Positions 1-7,446 of a stretch of DNA of 35,189 nucleotides are shown here, piece by piece (positions within the stretch are counted from its first letter, which is position 1; every line of letters begins with the position of its first letter). Under the pieces are notes generated by a model. The model worked only from the letters and a program-made list of their open reading frames with translations, was not told the DNA's origin and ran no database searches. The position numbers and the translations under genes were made by a program. Source of the DNA: Betaproteobacteria bacterium (GTDB lineage: Bacteria; Pseudomonadota; Gammaproteobacteria; Burkholderiales; SG8-41); contig JAIOOZ010000038.1 of NCBI GenBank assembly GCA_021414185.1, positions 1 through 35,189 of the forward strand. The letters are read 5' to 3'.

Positions 1-101
1 AGGCGATCAGCGATTTGAACCTGCAGCAGGTCTACCTGCAGGCGGCGCAGCAGGCGTTCCTGAAGACCACCTCGCTCAACCTGTTCGATATCCTGCGATG
101 A
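1..101 (+). CDS. flgL: flagellar hook-associated protein 3 FlgL, C-terminal end (partial)
   Basis: Only the last 32 codons are in the window (frame starts at base 3, TGA at 99-101). The peptide contains SDLNLQQVYLQAAQQAF and ends SLNLFDIL-R. This is the C-terminal helix typical of FlgL, the second hook-filament junction protein, which resembles the flagellin D0 helix. FlgL is exported by the flagellar type III apparatus and sits between FlgK and the filament. Finding it just upstream of a fli cluster fits. The stop overlaps the start of the next gene (ATGA). The call rests on a short tail and on context, so it is likely but not certain. Confidence 0.75.
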   Translation, partial: AISDLNLQQVYLQAAQQAFLKTTSLNLFDILR

Positions 102-538
102 GCGCCCGGCGCCTGGTTCGGGTTTTCTGCGTGTGCGCGACCGCGCTGGCCAGCGGCTGCATCGGCATCGACGGCGTGAGTTCGCGCGGCGTCGTCATCC
201 CGAATGAAGCACTCACCCTGAGCCGCTCGGTCGCGATTCCGTTTGAATCGATCATCGCGGGCGCCGCGCTCTACATGATCATCGACCCGCTGGCGCCCAA
301 CTGGCAGATCGAGGAAACCCGCTACGAAGGCGGGCGTTACCTGATCGCCATGAAGAAAAAGCGCTTCACCACCGGCGGCGACGGCGAAGCCGCGCAAATC
401 TTCTACCGCCGTGCCGCGCAGATCGCGAACGAGCAGGGCGGCAGCACCTACCGCATCGTCGAGTATTCCGAAGGTGTTGAATCGAACGTGCTGATCGCGC
501 AGCGCGTCGCGCAGGGTGTGGTGGTGGTTGTTAAGTAG
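98..538 (+). CDS. putative lipoprotein translationally coupled to flgL
   Basis: This 146-residue protein has a basic N-terminus, a hydrophobic segment and the lipobox-like sequence ALASGC (Cys21), so it is probably lipidated and membrane-anchored in the periplasm. The -3 residue is Ala rather than the usual Leu, so the lipobox is acceptable but not ideal. The body has a hydrophobic stretch around residues 50-62 and a basic patch MKKKRF. I recognise no domain. Its ATG overlaps the flgL stop by four bases (ATGA), so translation is probably coupled and the gene would be made with the flagellar rod/hook genes. A role in the flagellum is inferred from position only. Confidence 0.7.
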   Translation: MSARRLVRVFCVCATALASGCIGIDGVSSRGVVIPNEALTLSRSVAIPFESIIAGAALYMIIDPLAPNWQIEETRYEGGRYLIAMKKKRFTTGGDGEAAQIFYRRAAQIANEQGGSTYRIVEYSEGVESNVLIAQRVAQGVVVVVK

Positions 539-580
539 TTTGGCGGGAGCGCCCGCTCGATAGCGGAGGGGGCGTCGGTT

Positions 581-1060
581 TTACGGAGCCAAAACGCTGC
601 CGTTGAGCTCAATGAACTTGCCCGTCTGGAAACGGGCGCCTAAGGTGTGCTCTTCGTCCCACGCAGTGGTGTAGCCAAGCTCCACGGTAAGTGAGCCGTC
701 CAACGGGGTGACGGCGACGTAGATAAGCTTTGCGTGAGGCCAAACCCCGTTTGGCGTTGCGATTTCAGGGAAAGACTCTTCCATCGGTTCAAGCTCGCCC
801 GCAGCTACAGATTCCGCGTAAGGGCTGTAGTGCTCGAACAATCCAGTCTCAATCGTTGCGCGCCATGAAGCGAATTGCGCCGGCACCTCTTTGGCCAATG
901 CGATCGCCTGTGCGTCAGGTTCGGTTCGCGTGCCGGACAGAACTAGCGGAACGCTTTCGCCGCCCGCAAGAGCAAGCGACCCGCGCCAATGCCCGCGCGA
1001 GCGTTTCAGCTCTCCGAGTTGCGGGTCGCTAAATGGTGGTGATTTGAATAGGCCGAACAA
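581..1060 (-). CDS. hypothetical protein, small cytosolic
   Basis: A 159-residue soluble protein with no signal peptide or membrane segment. It starts FGLFKSPPFSDPQLGEL, and the chosen start is TTG at 1058-1060, preceded by a purine-rich GGGGGCG that can serve as ribosome binding site. The alternating pattern of beta-like segments (HWRGSLALAG, KLIYVAVTPLDGSLTVELGYTTAW) and the short HTLGARF end resemble small DUF or immunity-type proteins, but I do not recognise the family with confidence. It lies downstream of DUF2442 and DUF4160 genes in the same direction, so all three may form one accessory operon lodged between flgL and fliR. Confidence 0.6.
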   Translation of the reverse strand: MFGLFKSPPFSDPQLGELKRSRGHWRGSLALAGGESVPLVLSGTRTEPDAQAIALAKEVPAQFASWRATIETGLFEHYSPYAESVAAGELEPMEESFPEIATPNGVWPHAKLIYVAVTPLDGSLTVELGYTTAWDEEHTLGARFQTGKFIELNGSVLAP

Positions 1061-1142
1061 TTGCGCCCCCGATCGACTACGCTTTTAGCATCCGTGTTGT
1101 GTTGCGCGCGGCTGTTCTCGCCGCGTGTCACACTCGACGCAG

Positions 1143-1418
1143 TTAAGTGCGGACCTGCGCCACCAACGGAAACTCTTCCGGGTGACGAATTGATTCGACG
1201 GCCAAGTCGACATCGAGGTCGGGCCAGTACAGATGATGCGATTGTGGACGTTCGACATTCATGAGTTTTGCGATCGGCGCGTCCTTGAACCATGGAAACG
1301 ACGAAAACGGTACAAACAGCTCCTCGGCTTCGAGCATAAGCCAGAAGCCATGCGGCGAGACGTTCGTAACCTCAACGTCCAAAGTGCTTGTGCCAGGCCT
1401 TGCGGATGTCATTTTCAT
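1143..1418 (-). CDS. DUF2442 domain protein
   Basis: This 91-residue protein carries the DUF2442 hallmarks: VTNVSPHGFWL, then FPWFKDAPIAKLMNVE, then HHLYWPDLDVDLAVESI, and an end near HPEEFPLV. The domain fills nearly the whole protein. DUF2442 proteins are small, of unknown biochemical function, and are commonly encoded next to DUF4160 proteins. That is the case here, and the two reading frames overlap by about 47 bases (41 if the second Met is used), so they are probably translated together. A toxin-antitoxin-like role has been suspected for such pairs by neighbourhood only; nothing in this sequence proves it. Confidence 0.8.
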   Translation of the reverse strand: MKMTSARPGTSTLDVEVTNVSPHGFWLMLEAEELFVPFSSFPWFKDAPIAKLMNVERPQSHHLYWPDLDVDLAVESIRHPEEFPLVAQVRT

Positions 1419-1611
1419 GTTTCCGGATCAACGCTTCTGCCGCCCGCATCTGGCGGTCGTTCAGGCCATAATTCTGCGCCAGTTCGATGTGAGGTTCAAG
1501 CCAGAATTTCGCTTCGCCATCGGCGCAATTCACGTGCACGTGCATTCGCAATTCCTCGCGGGAGAAGAAAAAGAACCGGAATCCGTCTTCACGAAAGATT
1601 GTTGGGCTCAA
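1372..1611 (-). CDS. DUF4160 domain protein (TTG start)
   Basis: The peptide SPTIFREDGFRFFFFSREE, followed by HVHVNCADGEAKFWLEP, IELAQNYGL and a helical end KHENDIRKAWHKHFG, is a textbook DUF4160 protein of about 80 residues. The frame is open back to an ATG at 1665, but that start has no ribosome binding site and adds 18 residues foreign to the family. TTG at 1609-1611 is preceded by AGGAAA with five bases between, and gives the usual family start (M)SPTIF. I therefore prefer it. The gene overlaps the DUF2442 gene downstream. It is first in the minus-strand accessory islet. Biochemical function is unknown. Confidence 0.78.
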   Translation of the reverse strand: MSPTIFREDGFRFFFFSREELRMHVHVNCADGEAKFWLEPHIELAQNYGLNDRQMRAAEALIRKHENDIRKAWHKHFGR

Positions 1612-1699
1612 AGCTATTTCCTGCGGCGCTTTAGATGTTATTTTAAAGATTGGTAACTGCCACATTACGCTGCATGCAATCTAAGCGCAATTCTGTTTC

Positions 1700-1723
1700 C
1701 CACCGTACGGTGGAGGCCCACCG
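1700..1723. repeat. nested palindromes between fliR and the DUF4160 gene
   Basis: Bases 1700-1713 read CCACCGTACGGTGG, a perfect 14-base palindrome. Bases 1708-1723 can instead form a hairpin of CGGTGG with CCACCG around the loop AGGC. The two structures share the CGGTGG arm, so they exclude each other. A further 8-base palindrome CACCGGTG follows at 1719-1726. The site lies just after the fliR stop. It may be an operator for the DUF islet or an RNA structure ending the fli operon, although there is no U tract. Confidence 0.4.
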
Positions 1724-1730
1724 GTGAGCG

Positions 1731-2507
1731 CTAGTGCGACGCCACTTTCATCATCGCCTGTAAACCCTGCTCGAAGAGTCTCTCAAAGCCGGGGATCATG
1801 TAGGGCAGGACGAGCAGCAGGGCGATGAAGCCGACGCCGAGGGTGATGGGGAAGCCGATGGCGAAGATGTTGAGCTGCGGCGAGGCGCGGGTGAGGACGG
1901 CCAGTGCAGAGTTGGTGATGAGGAGGGCGGCGATCAAAGGCAGCGACAATTGCACCGCGGCCTGGATGATCATGCTGCCCCATTGCACCAGCGCCATCGA
2001 GCCCGCGGCGAGTGAAAGGGTTGCTTCGGGCGGCACGTTTTGGAAGGACTCGACCAGCGTTGCGATCAGCAGGAGGTGGCCGTTGATCGACAGGAAGACG
2101 AGCGTGGCGAGGAGTCCGAGGAACTGACCGACCACCGGCACGTGCGCGCTTGATTGCGGATCGTAGAACTGCGCGAAGCCCAAGCCCATCTGCAGCCCGA
2201 TGATGTCGCCGGCCATGTTGACGGCGGCGAACACGACGCGCATCGCGAGACCCATGCCGATGCCGATCAGGATTTCGCGCGCGAGCAGCAGCATGCCGTA
2301 GGCCGAGCCGGGCGATACCGTCGGGACTGCCGGCAGCGCAGGTGCGACGAGAATAGTCAGCAGTACGGCGAGCCCGATTTTTGCCGTGAGCGGAAATTGC
2401 TGGTTGCCGAGGACCGGCGCGCTCGCAACGAGCGCGAGGATGCGCGTGAGCGGCCACACGATAAGCATGATCCACGCGTCGAGTTGCGCCGAGGTAACGG
2501 TGATCAT
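1731..2507 (-). CDS. fliR: flagellar type III export gate protein FliR
   Basis: FliR is an integral inner-membrane component of the flagellar type III export gate, assembling with FliP and FliQ inside the MS ring. The 258-residue length is normal. Several hydrophobic helices are visible (residues about 11-30, 39-60, 68-95, 130-150, 180-200, 215-240). The segment GLQMGLGFAQFYDPQSSAHVP is a strong FliR signature, as is the N-terminal W-P-L-TRI-A----AP pattern. It is the last gene of the fliLMNOPQR operon, following fliQ at 37 bases. The start ATG at 2505-2507 gives a normal N-terminus, though its ribosome binding site is weak. Confidence 0.96.
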   Translation of the reverse strand: MITVTSAQLDAWIMLIVWPLTRILALVASAPVLGNQQFPLTAKIGLAVLLTILVAPALPAVPTVSPGSAYGMLLLAREILIGIGMGLAMRVVFAAVNMAGDIIGLQMGLGFAQFYDPQSSAHVPVVGQFLGLLATLVFLSINGHLLLIATLVESFQNVPPEATLSLAAGSMALVQWGSMIIQAAVQLSLPLIAALLITNSALAVLTRASPQLNIFAIGFPITLGVGFIALLLVLPYMIPGFERLFEQGLQAMMKVASH

Positions 2508-2544
2508 GCGCTCTCGCGGGCTTGTCGGCGGCTACCCGCCGGTA

Positions 2545-2814
2545 TCAACCGATGATGCCCGGGATGCTGGCGAACAAGCGCCGCACGTAATCGACCAGCA
2601 CCGTGGTCATCCACGGGCCTGCCACCACCAGCGTGAAAAACACGCCCAGCAATTTGGGAATGAACGACAAGGTCATTTCGTTGATCTGCGTCGCGGCCTG
2701 GAACACGCTGATCAGGAGGCCAATAGCGAGCGCGGCGAGCAGCACGGGTGCTGAAACCAGCAACATGGTCAGCAGCGCCTGCTGGCCGAGCGACATGACG
2801 GATTCGGGCGTCAT
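2545..2814 (-). CDS. fliQ: flagellar type III export gate protein FliQ
   Basis: FliQ is the small two-helix subunit of the export gate (FliP5-FliQ4-FliR1 in Salmonella). The 89-residue length is exactly as expected. The N-terminus TPESVMSLGQQALLTMLLVSAPVL and the central FQAATQINEMTL motif are diagnostic. Two transmembrane segments (about 15-37 and 50-72) are evident. It sits between fliP and fliR in the standard order. The ribosome binding site is poor, so translation may depend on upstream coupling, but 90 bases separate it from the fliP stop. Confidence 0.96.
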   Translation of the reverse strand: MTPESVMSLGQQALLTMLLVSAPVLLAALAIGLLISVFQAATQINEMTLSFIPKLLGVFFTLVVAGPWMTTVLVDYVRRLFASIPGIIG

Positions 2815-2904
2815 GGCTGCGCCGAGAGGCGTGAGGCGAGAGGCGGTGGCCGCACCCGGTGCGTTCAGTCGTTTTACATCTCGAGCTTTTCATGGAGTGC
2901 ACCA

Positions 2905-3669
2905 TCAAACCGCGAAACTCTGCGCGAGCGAGCCGATCAGCAGCGCCCAGCCGTCAACGAGCACGAAGATCATGAGCTTGAACGGCAGCGACACCATCGC
3001 CGGCGACACCATCATCATGCCCATGGACATCAGCACGCTGGCGACCACCATGTCGATGATGAGGAACGGTATCAGCACGATAAAGCCGATCTGGAATGCG
3101 GTTTTCAATTCGCTGGTGACAAAGGCCGGAAGCAATACTTTCATCGGCACCTGCTTGATGTCTTCGAGTTTATGGTCGGCGAGTTTCAGGAAGAGGGCGA
3201 GATCGCCTTCGCGCGTCTGCTTCAGCATGAAAGTACGCAGCGGCACGCTGCCTTGTTCGAGCGCCTGGACAAGATTGATCTTGTTCTCGGCGAACGGCTG
3301 ATAGGCATCCGCGTAGACTTTGTCGAGCACCGGCGACATTACGAACAACGTCAGAAACAGCGCGAGTCCGATCAGGACCTGGTTGGGCGGCGAGCTCGGT
3401 GTGCCCAGTGCCTGACGCAGCAGCGAGAGCACGATGATGATGCGCGTGAAGCCCGTCATCATCAGCAGTACTGCCGGCAGAAAGGCAAGCGACGTCAGCA
3501 GCAGCAGGGTCTGTATGCTCAGGCTGTAGGTCTGGCCACCGCCGGGCGCGGGCGTGCTGGTGAGCGCGGGCAAGCCCTGCGCCGCCGCCGGCAATGCCAG
3601 CGTGCACAGGACGATGGCGAGCCACGTGCAATTTTTTGCAAAAACGTTCGGGCTGAGGTATCGAAGCAT
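2905..3669 (-). CDS. fliP: flagellar type III export gate protein FliP
   Basis: FliP is the core export-gate membrane protein. Diagnostic stretches are [50 protein letters not shown], and [19 protein letters not shown] place the start at ATG 3667-3669, giving 254 residues with an N-terminal signal sequence (hydrophobic [16 protein letters not shown]), as is usual for FliP. The frame is open further upstream to ATGs at 3714 and 3753, the latter overlapping fliO by 11 bases. None of the three has a strong ribosome binding site, so the start is uncertain by up to 28 residues. Confidence 0.95.
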   Translation of the reverse strand: MLRYLSPNVFAKNCTWLAIVLCTLALPAAAQGLPALTSTPAPGGGQTYSLSIQTLLLLTSLAFLPAVLLMMTGFTRIIIVLSLLRQALGTPSSPPNQVLIGLALFLTLFVMSPVLDKVYADAYQPFAENKINLVQALEQGSVPLRTFMLKQTREGDLALFLKLADHKLEDIKQVPMKVLLPAFVTSELKTAFQIGFIVLIPFLIIDMVVASVLMSMGMMMVSPAMVSLPFKLMIFVLVDGWALLIGSLAQSFAV

Positions 3670-3742
3670 GAACGGGCGCGTCCACGAGACTATCCTTTTC
3701 ACGCTTCTATACATCAGCGCGAACGGATTCCTAAGCGAGCTT

Positions 3743-4177
3743 CTACCGTTCATTGCGTTTATCCATCATTTTTCTCAGCCATTGCGCGAATGGGGGCATC
3801 GCGTCCGCAGTCACGGGCGCATTGGCGATTTCATCGGGGCGCGGCATTTGATGCAGCGAATTGACGCTGCCGGGCGCAACACCCAGCACGAGCCAGGTCG
3901 CGCCGACTTCGACGATCACCACGCGTTCGCGTTGACCAACGGCGGCACCGGCGACCACGCGCAAGACGCTCGAAGCGCCGTATGTTTTCGGCGCAAGGCG
4001 TTTCAACAACCATGCGGTGCCGGCGATGACTGCGAGCACGACTGCGAGGCCGAGGAAGAGGCTCAACAACTGTCCGGTCACCGCACCCGACGCCGCGGGT
4101 GTTTGTTCCGCCAACGCGAGGCGGCTTGCGCCGACGGCGATGGCAAAGCACGCAATTTGGCCGAACAAGACGCTCAT
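3743..4177 (-). CDS. fliO: flagellar biosynthesis protein FliO
   Basis: FliO assists assembly of the FliP ring. This 144-residue protein has a hydrophobic N-terminal segment, a second clear membrane helix ([24 protein letters not shown], residues about 36-60), and a cytoplasmic beta-rich part with the typical [21 protein letters not shown] followed by [14 protein letters not shown]. That pattern is the FliO signature. Its ATG overlaps the fliN stop by four bases (4174-4177). The sequence of FliO is poorly conserved in general, but order and motif make the call firm. Confidence 0.93.
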   Translation of the reverse strand: MSVLFGQIACFAIAVGASRLALAEQTPAASGAVTGQLLSLFLGLAVVLAVIAGTAWLLKRLAPKTYGASSVLRVVAGAAVGQRERVVIVEVGATWLVLGVAPGSVNSLHQMPRPDEIANAPVTADAMPPFAQWLRKMMDKRNER

Positions 4178-4584
4178 CGCTTGAGCTTGCGCAGCCGTTC
4201 CGACGGCGTGATGATGTCGGTGAGGCGGATGCCGAACTTGTCGTTGACCACCACGACTTCGCCCTGCGCGATGAGGCAGCCGTTGACCAGCACGTCCATC
4301 GGTTCACCCGCGAGCCCGTCGAGTTCGACGACCGAGCCCTGCGCGAGCTGGAGCAGGTTCTTGATTGCGATCTTGGTGCGTCCGAGTTCGACCGTGAGCT
4401 GCACCGGGATATCGAGAATCATGTCGATATCGTTGTGCGCGCCCGCGGGCGCACCCCCGGCCGAGAATTGCTCGAATATCGGCGCCGCGACCTGGGACGA
4501 TGCGTCGGGGCCGGCCGGCGCCTGCTCTGCCGTCGAGGGTGCCCAGTCGCCGGCCGAAATCTGCGCTTCTGCTGTTTCGCTCAT
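4174..4584 (-). CDS. fliN: flagellar motor switch protein FliN
   Basis: FliN forms the lower C ring with FliM and helps dock the FliH-FliI export complex. The 136-residue protein has a low-complexity acidic/Ala-rich N-terminus (about 1-50) and a C-terminal SpoA/surface-presentation domain: DIPVQLTVELGRTKIAIKNLLQLAQGSVVELDGLAGEPMDV then LVNGCLIAQGEVVVVNDKFGIRLTDI. AGGAGAT lies seven bases before the ATG. The gene follows fliM after a 12-base gap and overlaps fliO. Confidence 0.97.
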   Translation of the reverse strand: MSETAEAQISAGDWAPSTAEQAPAGPDASSQVAAPIFEQFSAGGAPAGAHNDIDMILDIPVQLTVELGRTKIAIKNLLQLAQGSVVELDGLAGEPMDVLVNGCLIAQGEVVVVNDKFGIRLTDIITPSERLRKLKR

Positions 4585-4596
4585 GGTGATCTCCTG

Positions 4597-5580
4597 TCAA
4601 TTCTCGTGCGCGGCGCTCGGCAGCAATTGCTCGACACGCAACGCATACTGGCCGTTGAAAATTCCGCATTTGCATTCCATCACGGGCACGCCGTCGACTT
4701 CCGCGACTATGGGCTGCGGAATGTCCAGCGCGATGATGTCGCCGACCTGCATGCCGAGCAGCTGGTCGAACGTCAGCTCGACATTGCCGAGATTGACGAC
4801 CATTTCGACTTCGGCGCTTTGCACCTGTTTCGACAGCTGGCGTATCCAGTGCTTGTCGGCTTCCACGTGCTCGCTCTGCAGGCTGCTGCGCAGCAGGTCG
4901 CCGATGGGCTCGAGCATCGAATACGGCATGCAGATGTGAAATTCGCCGCCGCGGGAGGCGCCGAACTCGATGTTGAAAGTGGTGACGACCACCACCTCGT
5001 TCGGCATGGCGATGCTGGCGAACTGCGTGGTGATTTCGGAGCGCACGTGTTCGCATTTAACCGCATGCACCGAGGCCCATGATTTTTCGAGGTCCTCGAA
5101 CACGATCTGCAGCATGCAACGGATGATGCGCTGCTCGGTCGGCGTGAATTCGCGACCTTCGGCGCGCTCCGGCAACTGGCCGCTGCCGCCGAACAGGTTG
5201 TCCACGATCATGAACACGAGGTTGGCATCGAAAACGAAAAGCGCGGTGCCGCGCAGCGGCTTTACCTGCACCAGATTGAGGTTGGCCGGCACCAGCAGGT
5301 TGCGGACGAATTCGCTGTACTTGACCACGCGCACCGGACCCGCGGAGATGTCGACGCTGCGGCGCACGAAGTTGAAGAGCCCGGTCCGCAGGTGGCGCAC
5401 GAAGCGCTCGTTGATGATCTCGAGCATGGGCATGCGTCCGCGCACGATGCGTTCCTGGGTCGCGAGGTTGTACGGGCGCACGCCGGAGTCCGCGCCCTCG
5501 TCCTTCGCCTCCTCGGGTTCGCCGCTCACGCCTTTCAACAGCGCGTCGACTTCTTCCTGCGACAGAAAATCCTTGCTCAT
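4597..5580 (-). CDS. fliM: flagellar motor switch protein FliM
   Basis: FliM is the C-ring subunit that binds phospho-CheY and sets rotation direction. From ATG 5578-5580 the protein is 327 residues. It begins SKDFLSQEEVDALLKGV, the conserved CheY-P binding peptide, and has the middle-domain motif LFGGSGQLP followed by FTPTEQRII, and a C-terminal SpoA domain (VNLGNVELTFDQLLGMQVGDIIALDIP). The open frame continues 75 codons upstream into fliL, but that part is out of phase with fliL and carries no FliM sequence. The gene starts seven bases after the fliL stop. Confidence 0.97.
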   Translation of the reverse strand: MSKDFLSQEEVDALLKGVSGEPEEAKDEGADSGVRPYNLATQERIVRGRMPMLEIINERFVRHLRTGLFNFVRRSVDISAGPVRVVKYSEFVRNLLVPANLNLVQVKPLRGTALFVFDANLVFMIVDNLFGGSGQLPERAEGREFTPTEQRIIRCMLQIVFEDLEKSWASVHAVKCEHVRSEITTQFASIAMPNEVVVVTTFNIEFGASRGGEFHICMPYSMLEPIGDLLRSSLQSEHVEADKHWIRQLSKQVQSAEVEMVVNLGNVELTFDQLLGMQVGDIIALDIPQPIVAEVDGVPVMECKCGIFNGQYALRVEQLLPSAAHEN

Positions 5581-5587
5581 GGCGCCG

Positions 5588-6247
5588 TCACTGCACGATG
5601 AAGGAAGTAAACAACACGGCCAGCACGGGCAGGGCGGGCTTCGCGCCGGCGGGCGGCGCATCATTCGCCTCTGCGGATTCGGTTTCAGGCTTCGCATCGG
5701 CATCGGATTCGGCCGCGCCTTTGGTTGCGTCGACATCGGCCTTGGCCGGCGCGGCGGGCTTTTTCGGCGTGTCCGCGGTGATCGAGGACGGCACCAGAAT
5801 GCCATTGATCGACGTCACGATATCGGTGGCGAGCCTGCGTTTGCCGTCGAGCGTCAGCAGCGTCGAAGCTTTCTGGCTCGACAGCAGCAGCAGGATGCGG
5901 TCGCGCACCTCGGGCATATGCAGCTTGATGGCGTCTACCGCGGCATTGTCGGCGACCCTGAGCGTGAGTCCGACCTGCAGGAATTGCGGGTTGTCTTCGA
6001 GCTGCAGGTTGACGGTGAATGGATCGAGCGGCATGAACTGCGGCGGCTTGGCGGGTTCAGCTTTGGCTTCCTTCGCGGCGTCGTCGTGGGAGCGGTTCAG
6101 GTGCCAGTAAGCGCCGCCGCCGGCAGCGCCGACGATCGCCAACACTGCTACCAGCATCTTCCAGTTGAGCGATTTTTTTTTCGGCGGCGGGGCGTCCGCT
6201 GCCGCGTCGGGCTTGACTGCTTCCTTCTTGACTGCGCTTACCGCCAT
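5588..6247 (-). CDS. fliL: flagellar basal body-associated protein FliL
   Basis: FliL is a single-span inner-membrane protein that surrounds or stabilises the stator. The 219-residue protein has a Lys/Pro-rich cytoplasmic head, a membrane helix (about 29-48), and a periplasmic domain with PLDPFTVNLQ, LQVGLTLRV, and MPEVRDRILLLLSSQKAS, ending in the canonical VLFTSFIVQ. A linker rich in Ala, Asp, Glu and Pro, about 50 residues long (around 155-205), separates the last two conserved parts; most FliL proteins lack it. A run of nine A (coding strand, residues 23-25, Lys-Lys-Lys) is present. GAGGGAAT precedes the ATG. Confidence 0.95.
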   Translation of the reverse strand: MAVSAVKKEAVKPDAAADAPPPKKKSLNWKMLVAVLAIVGAAGGGAYWHLNRSHDDAAKEAKAEPAKPPQFMPLDPFTVNLQLEDNPQFLQVGLTLRVADNAAVDAIKLHMPEVRDRILLLLSSQKASTLLTLDGKRRLATDIVTSINGILVPSSITADTPKKPAAPAKADVDATKGAAESDADAKPETESAEANDAPPAGAKPALPVLAVLFTSFIVQ

Positions 6248-6285
6248 GTTGATTCCCTCGCCGGTACGTTCGGGTACGTCGAAGA

Positions 6286-6340
6286 ATTATGGCGGTCTGG
6301 CGGGTGCTGCAATGGGATGAAAAGACCGCCTATTTGCGTT
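6286..6340 (-). promoter_or_regulatory. candidate class II (FlhDC-dependent) promoter of fliL
   Basis: On the minus strand, AACGCAAATAGGCGG (6325-6340 region, AAATA at 6331-6335) matches the well-conserved half of the FlhD4C2 box seen between fliE and fliF. A degenerate opposite half (CCCATTGC) lies about 20 bases closer to the gene. CATAAT at 6286-6291 is a good -10 and is followed by TTC, as at the fliF promoter. FlhDC control of fliL operons is established in Salmonella and E. coli. Here it is inferred from sequence likeness, and the second half-site is weak. Confidence 0.5.
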
Positions 6341-6367
6341 CTACTCGGGTGTTTGGAAGCGGCCCGT

Positions 6368-7444
6368 TCAGGCGAACAGGTCGACCAGGCCGCGGCGTCG
6401 TGTCGGCAGCGTGGTGACAAGCGGTGCTCCCGGTGCCCCCGGCTCCTGTACCGGTATATTTGAGTTGCCGCGCCGGGCGTGGTCCTGGGGGGTGGCGAAC
6501 GCGGCGCCGTCGCGTGGCGTGTCGGCGGTCACGCTGGCGTTGCCGAGCATGACCCCGCTTTCGGCCAGGACTTCGCGCAGCCGCGGCAATGATGCTTCCA
6601 CGGCGTCGCGGACCGCTCCATGCGGTGAAGTGAACACCGCGGTCGTGTGGTGCTCGTTGATCGTGAGCTTGATATCGAGCGGGCCGAGTTCGGGCGGATT
6701 GACGCGCAGCTCGGCGACGTGCTGTTTCTCGCCTATCATCCAGACGACTTTTTGACCGAGCTCGCTTCCCCATGCGGCAGAGCCGACCACTGCGTTGATT
6801 TGCAATTTCTGCAATTGCGCAGCTTGCGGTGCCGGCGCGGCCGCCGGCGGTGTTGCGTGCGCCGGCGTCAACGGCGCCAGCGGCAGCGGGGGCGCATCGC
6901 GGCCCGCTTCAAGTCGATTGCCTTCGGGTGTTGCGGGGTGTTCGGCGAGCCGCATCACCGTCGCGGCCTCGCCGGCCGCTTCCGGCGCGGGTTTTTGCGC
7001 GGGTGCGGCTTCGAGGCTGGCGGTCGGCGCGGTGCCGGCGGGCACCGCCGCGGAAATCGCCGGAGCTGCCGGCGCGTCGGCCGCGCGGGCGTCCTGTTTT
7101 ACGTCGCCTGCAGACTGCGGCGCGGTGGGTACCGCCGGCAGCAGCGCCGCCAGGACCGCGAGCGGCGTGCCCGCGGCGCCGGCGTCGAGCGCGGTCGCCG
7201 CTGCGGTCATTTCGTCGGCTTCGTCTTCGTTCACGGCAGCATTTGCCGGGTCGTCCGCATCGACCGCATCGCCGGCGCTCATGCCGGGAAGCCCCGCAGG
7301 CTTGCCGCCCTTGGCGTGCTGCGTGAACGCGGCTTGCAGCGCCACGGCCCACGGCAGCGCTTCGAATTCACCGGTTGCTTCCGCAGGAGAGCCCCTGGCA
7401 CCGCCGGGCGCGATCGGGGACGACGTGACTGGCAGCGTTTCCAT
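6368..7444 (-). CDS. fliK: flagellar hook-length control protein FliK
   Basis: FliK is the secreted ruler that measures hook length and flips FlhB to late-substrate export. The 358-residue protein has a long Ala/Pro-rich disordered N-terminal part (about 1-210) and a C-terminal Flg_hook domain (about 225-310) with LRVNPPELGPLDIKL, then FTSPHGAVRDAVEASLPRLR and LAESGVMLGNASV. These are the standard FliK_C motifs. GGAGAT sits ahead of the ATG at 7442-7444. It follows fliJ after two bases and closes the fliFGHIJK operon. A second FliK-like gene lies at 14435-15454. Confidence 0.94.
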   Translation of the reverse strand: METLPVTSSPIAPGGARGSPAEATGEFEALPWAVALQAAFTQHAKGGKPAGLPGMSAGDAVDADDPANAAVNEDEADEMTAAATALDAGAAGTPLAVLAALLPAVPTAPQSAGDVKQDARAADAPAAPAISAAVPAGTAPTASLEAAPAQKPAPEAAGEAATVMRLAEHPATPEGNRLEAGRDAPPLPLAPLTPAHATPPAAAPAPQAAQLQKLQINAVVGSAAWGSELGQKVVWMIGEKQHVAELRVNPPELGPLDIKLTINEHHTTAVFTSPHGAVRDAVEASLPRLREVLAESGVMLGNASVTADTPRDGAAFATPQDHARRGNSNIPVQEPGAPGAPLVTTLPTRRRGLVDLFA

Positions 7445-7446
7445 GT

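Noticed and set aside
547-582. Terminator after the lipoprotein gene (CCGCT-CGAT-AGCGG then GTCGGTTTT)
   Set aside because: The stem is only five pairs, and the T run is short and eight bases away. Possible, but too weak to list.
1107-1125. Hairpin CGCGGC-TGTTCTC-GCCGCG between the DUF2442 gene and the next gene
   Set aside because: A six-pair stem without a U tract in GC-rich DNA could be chance.
4970-6463. 497-residue plus-strand open frame across fliM and fliL
   Set aside because: It is antisense to two certain genes; its translation is Arg/Ser-rich with no domain, as expected for a shadow frame in high-GC DNA.
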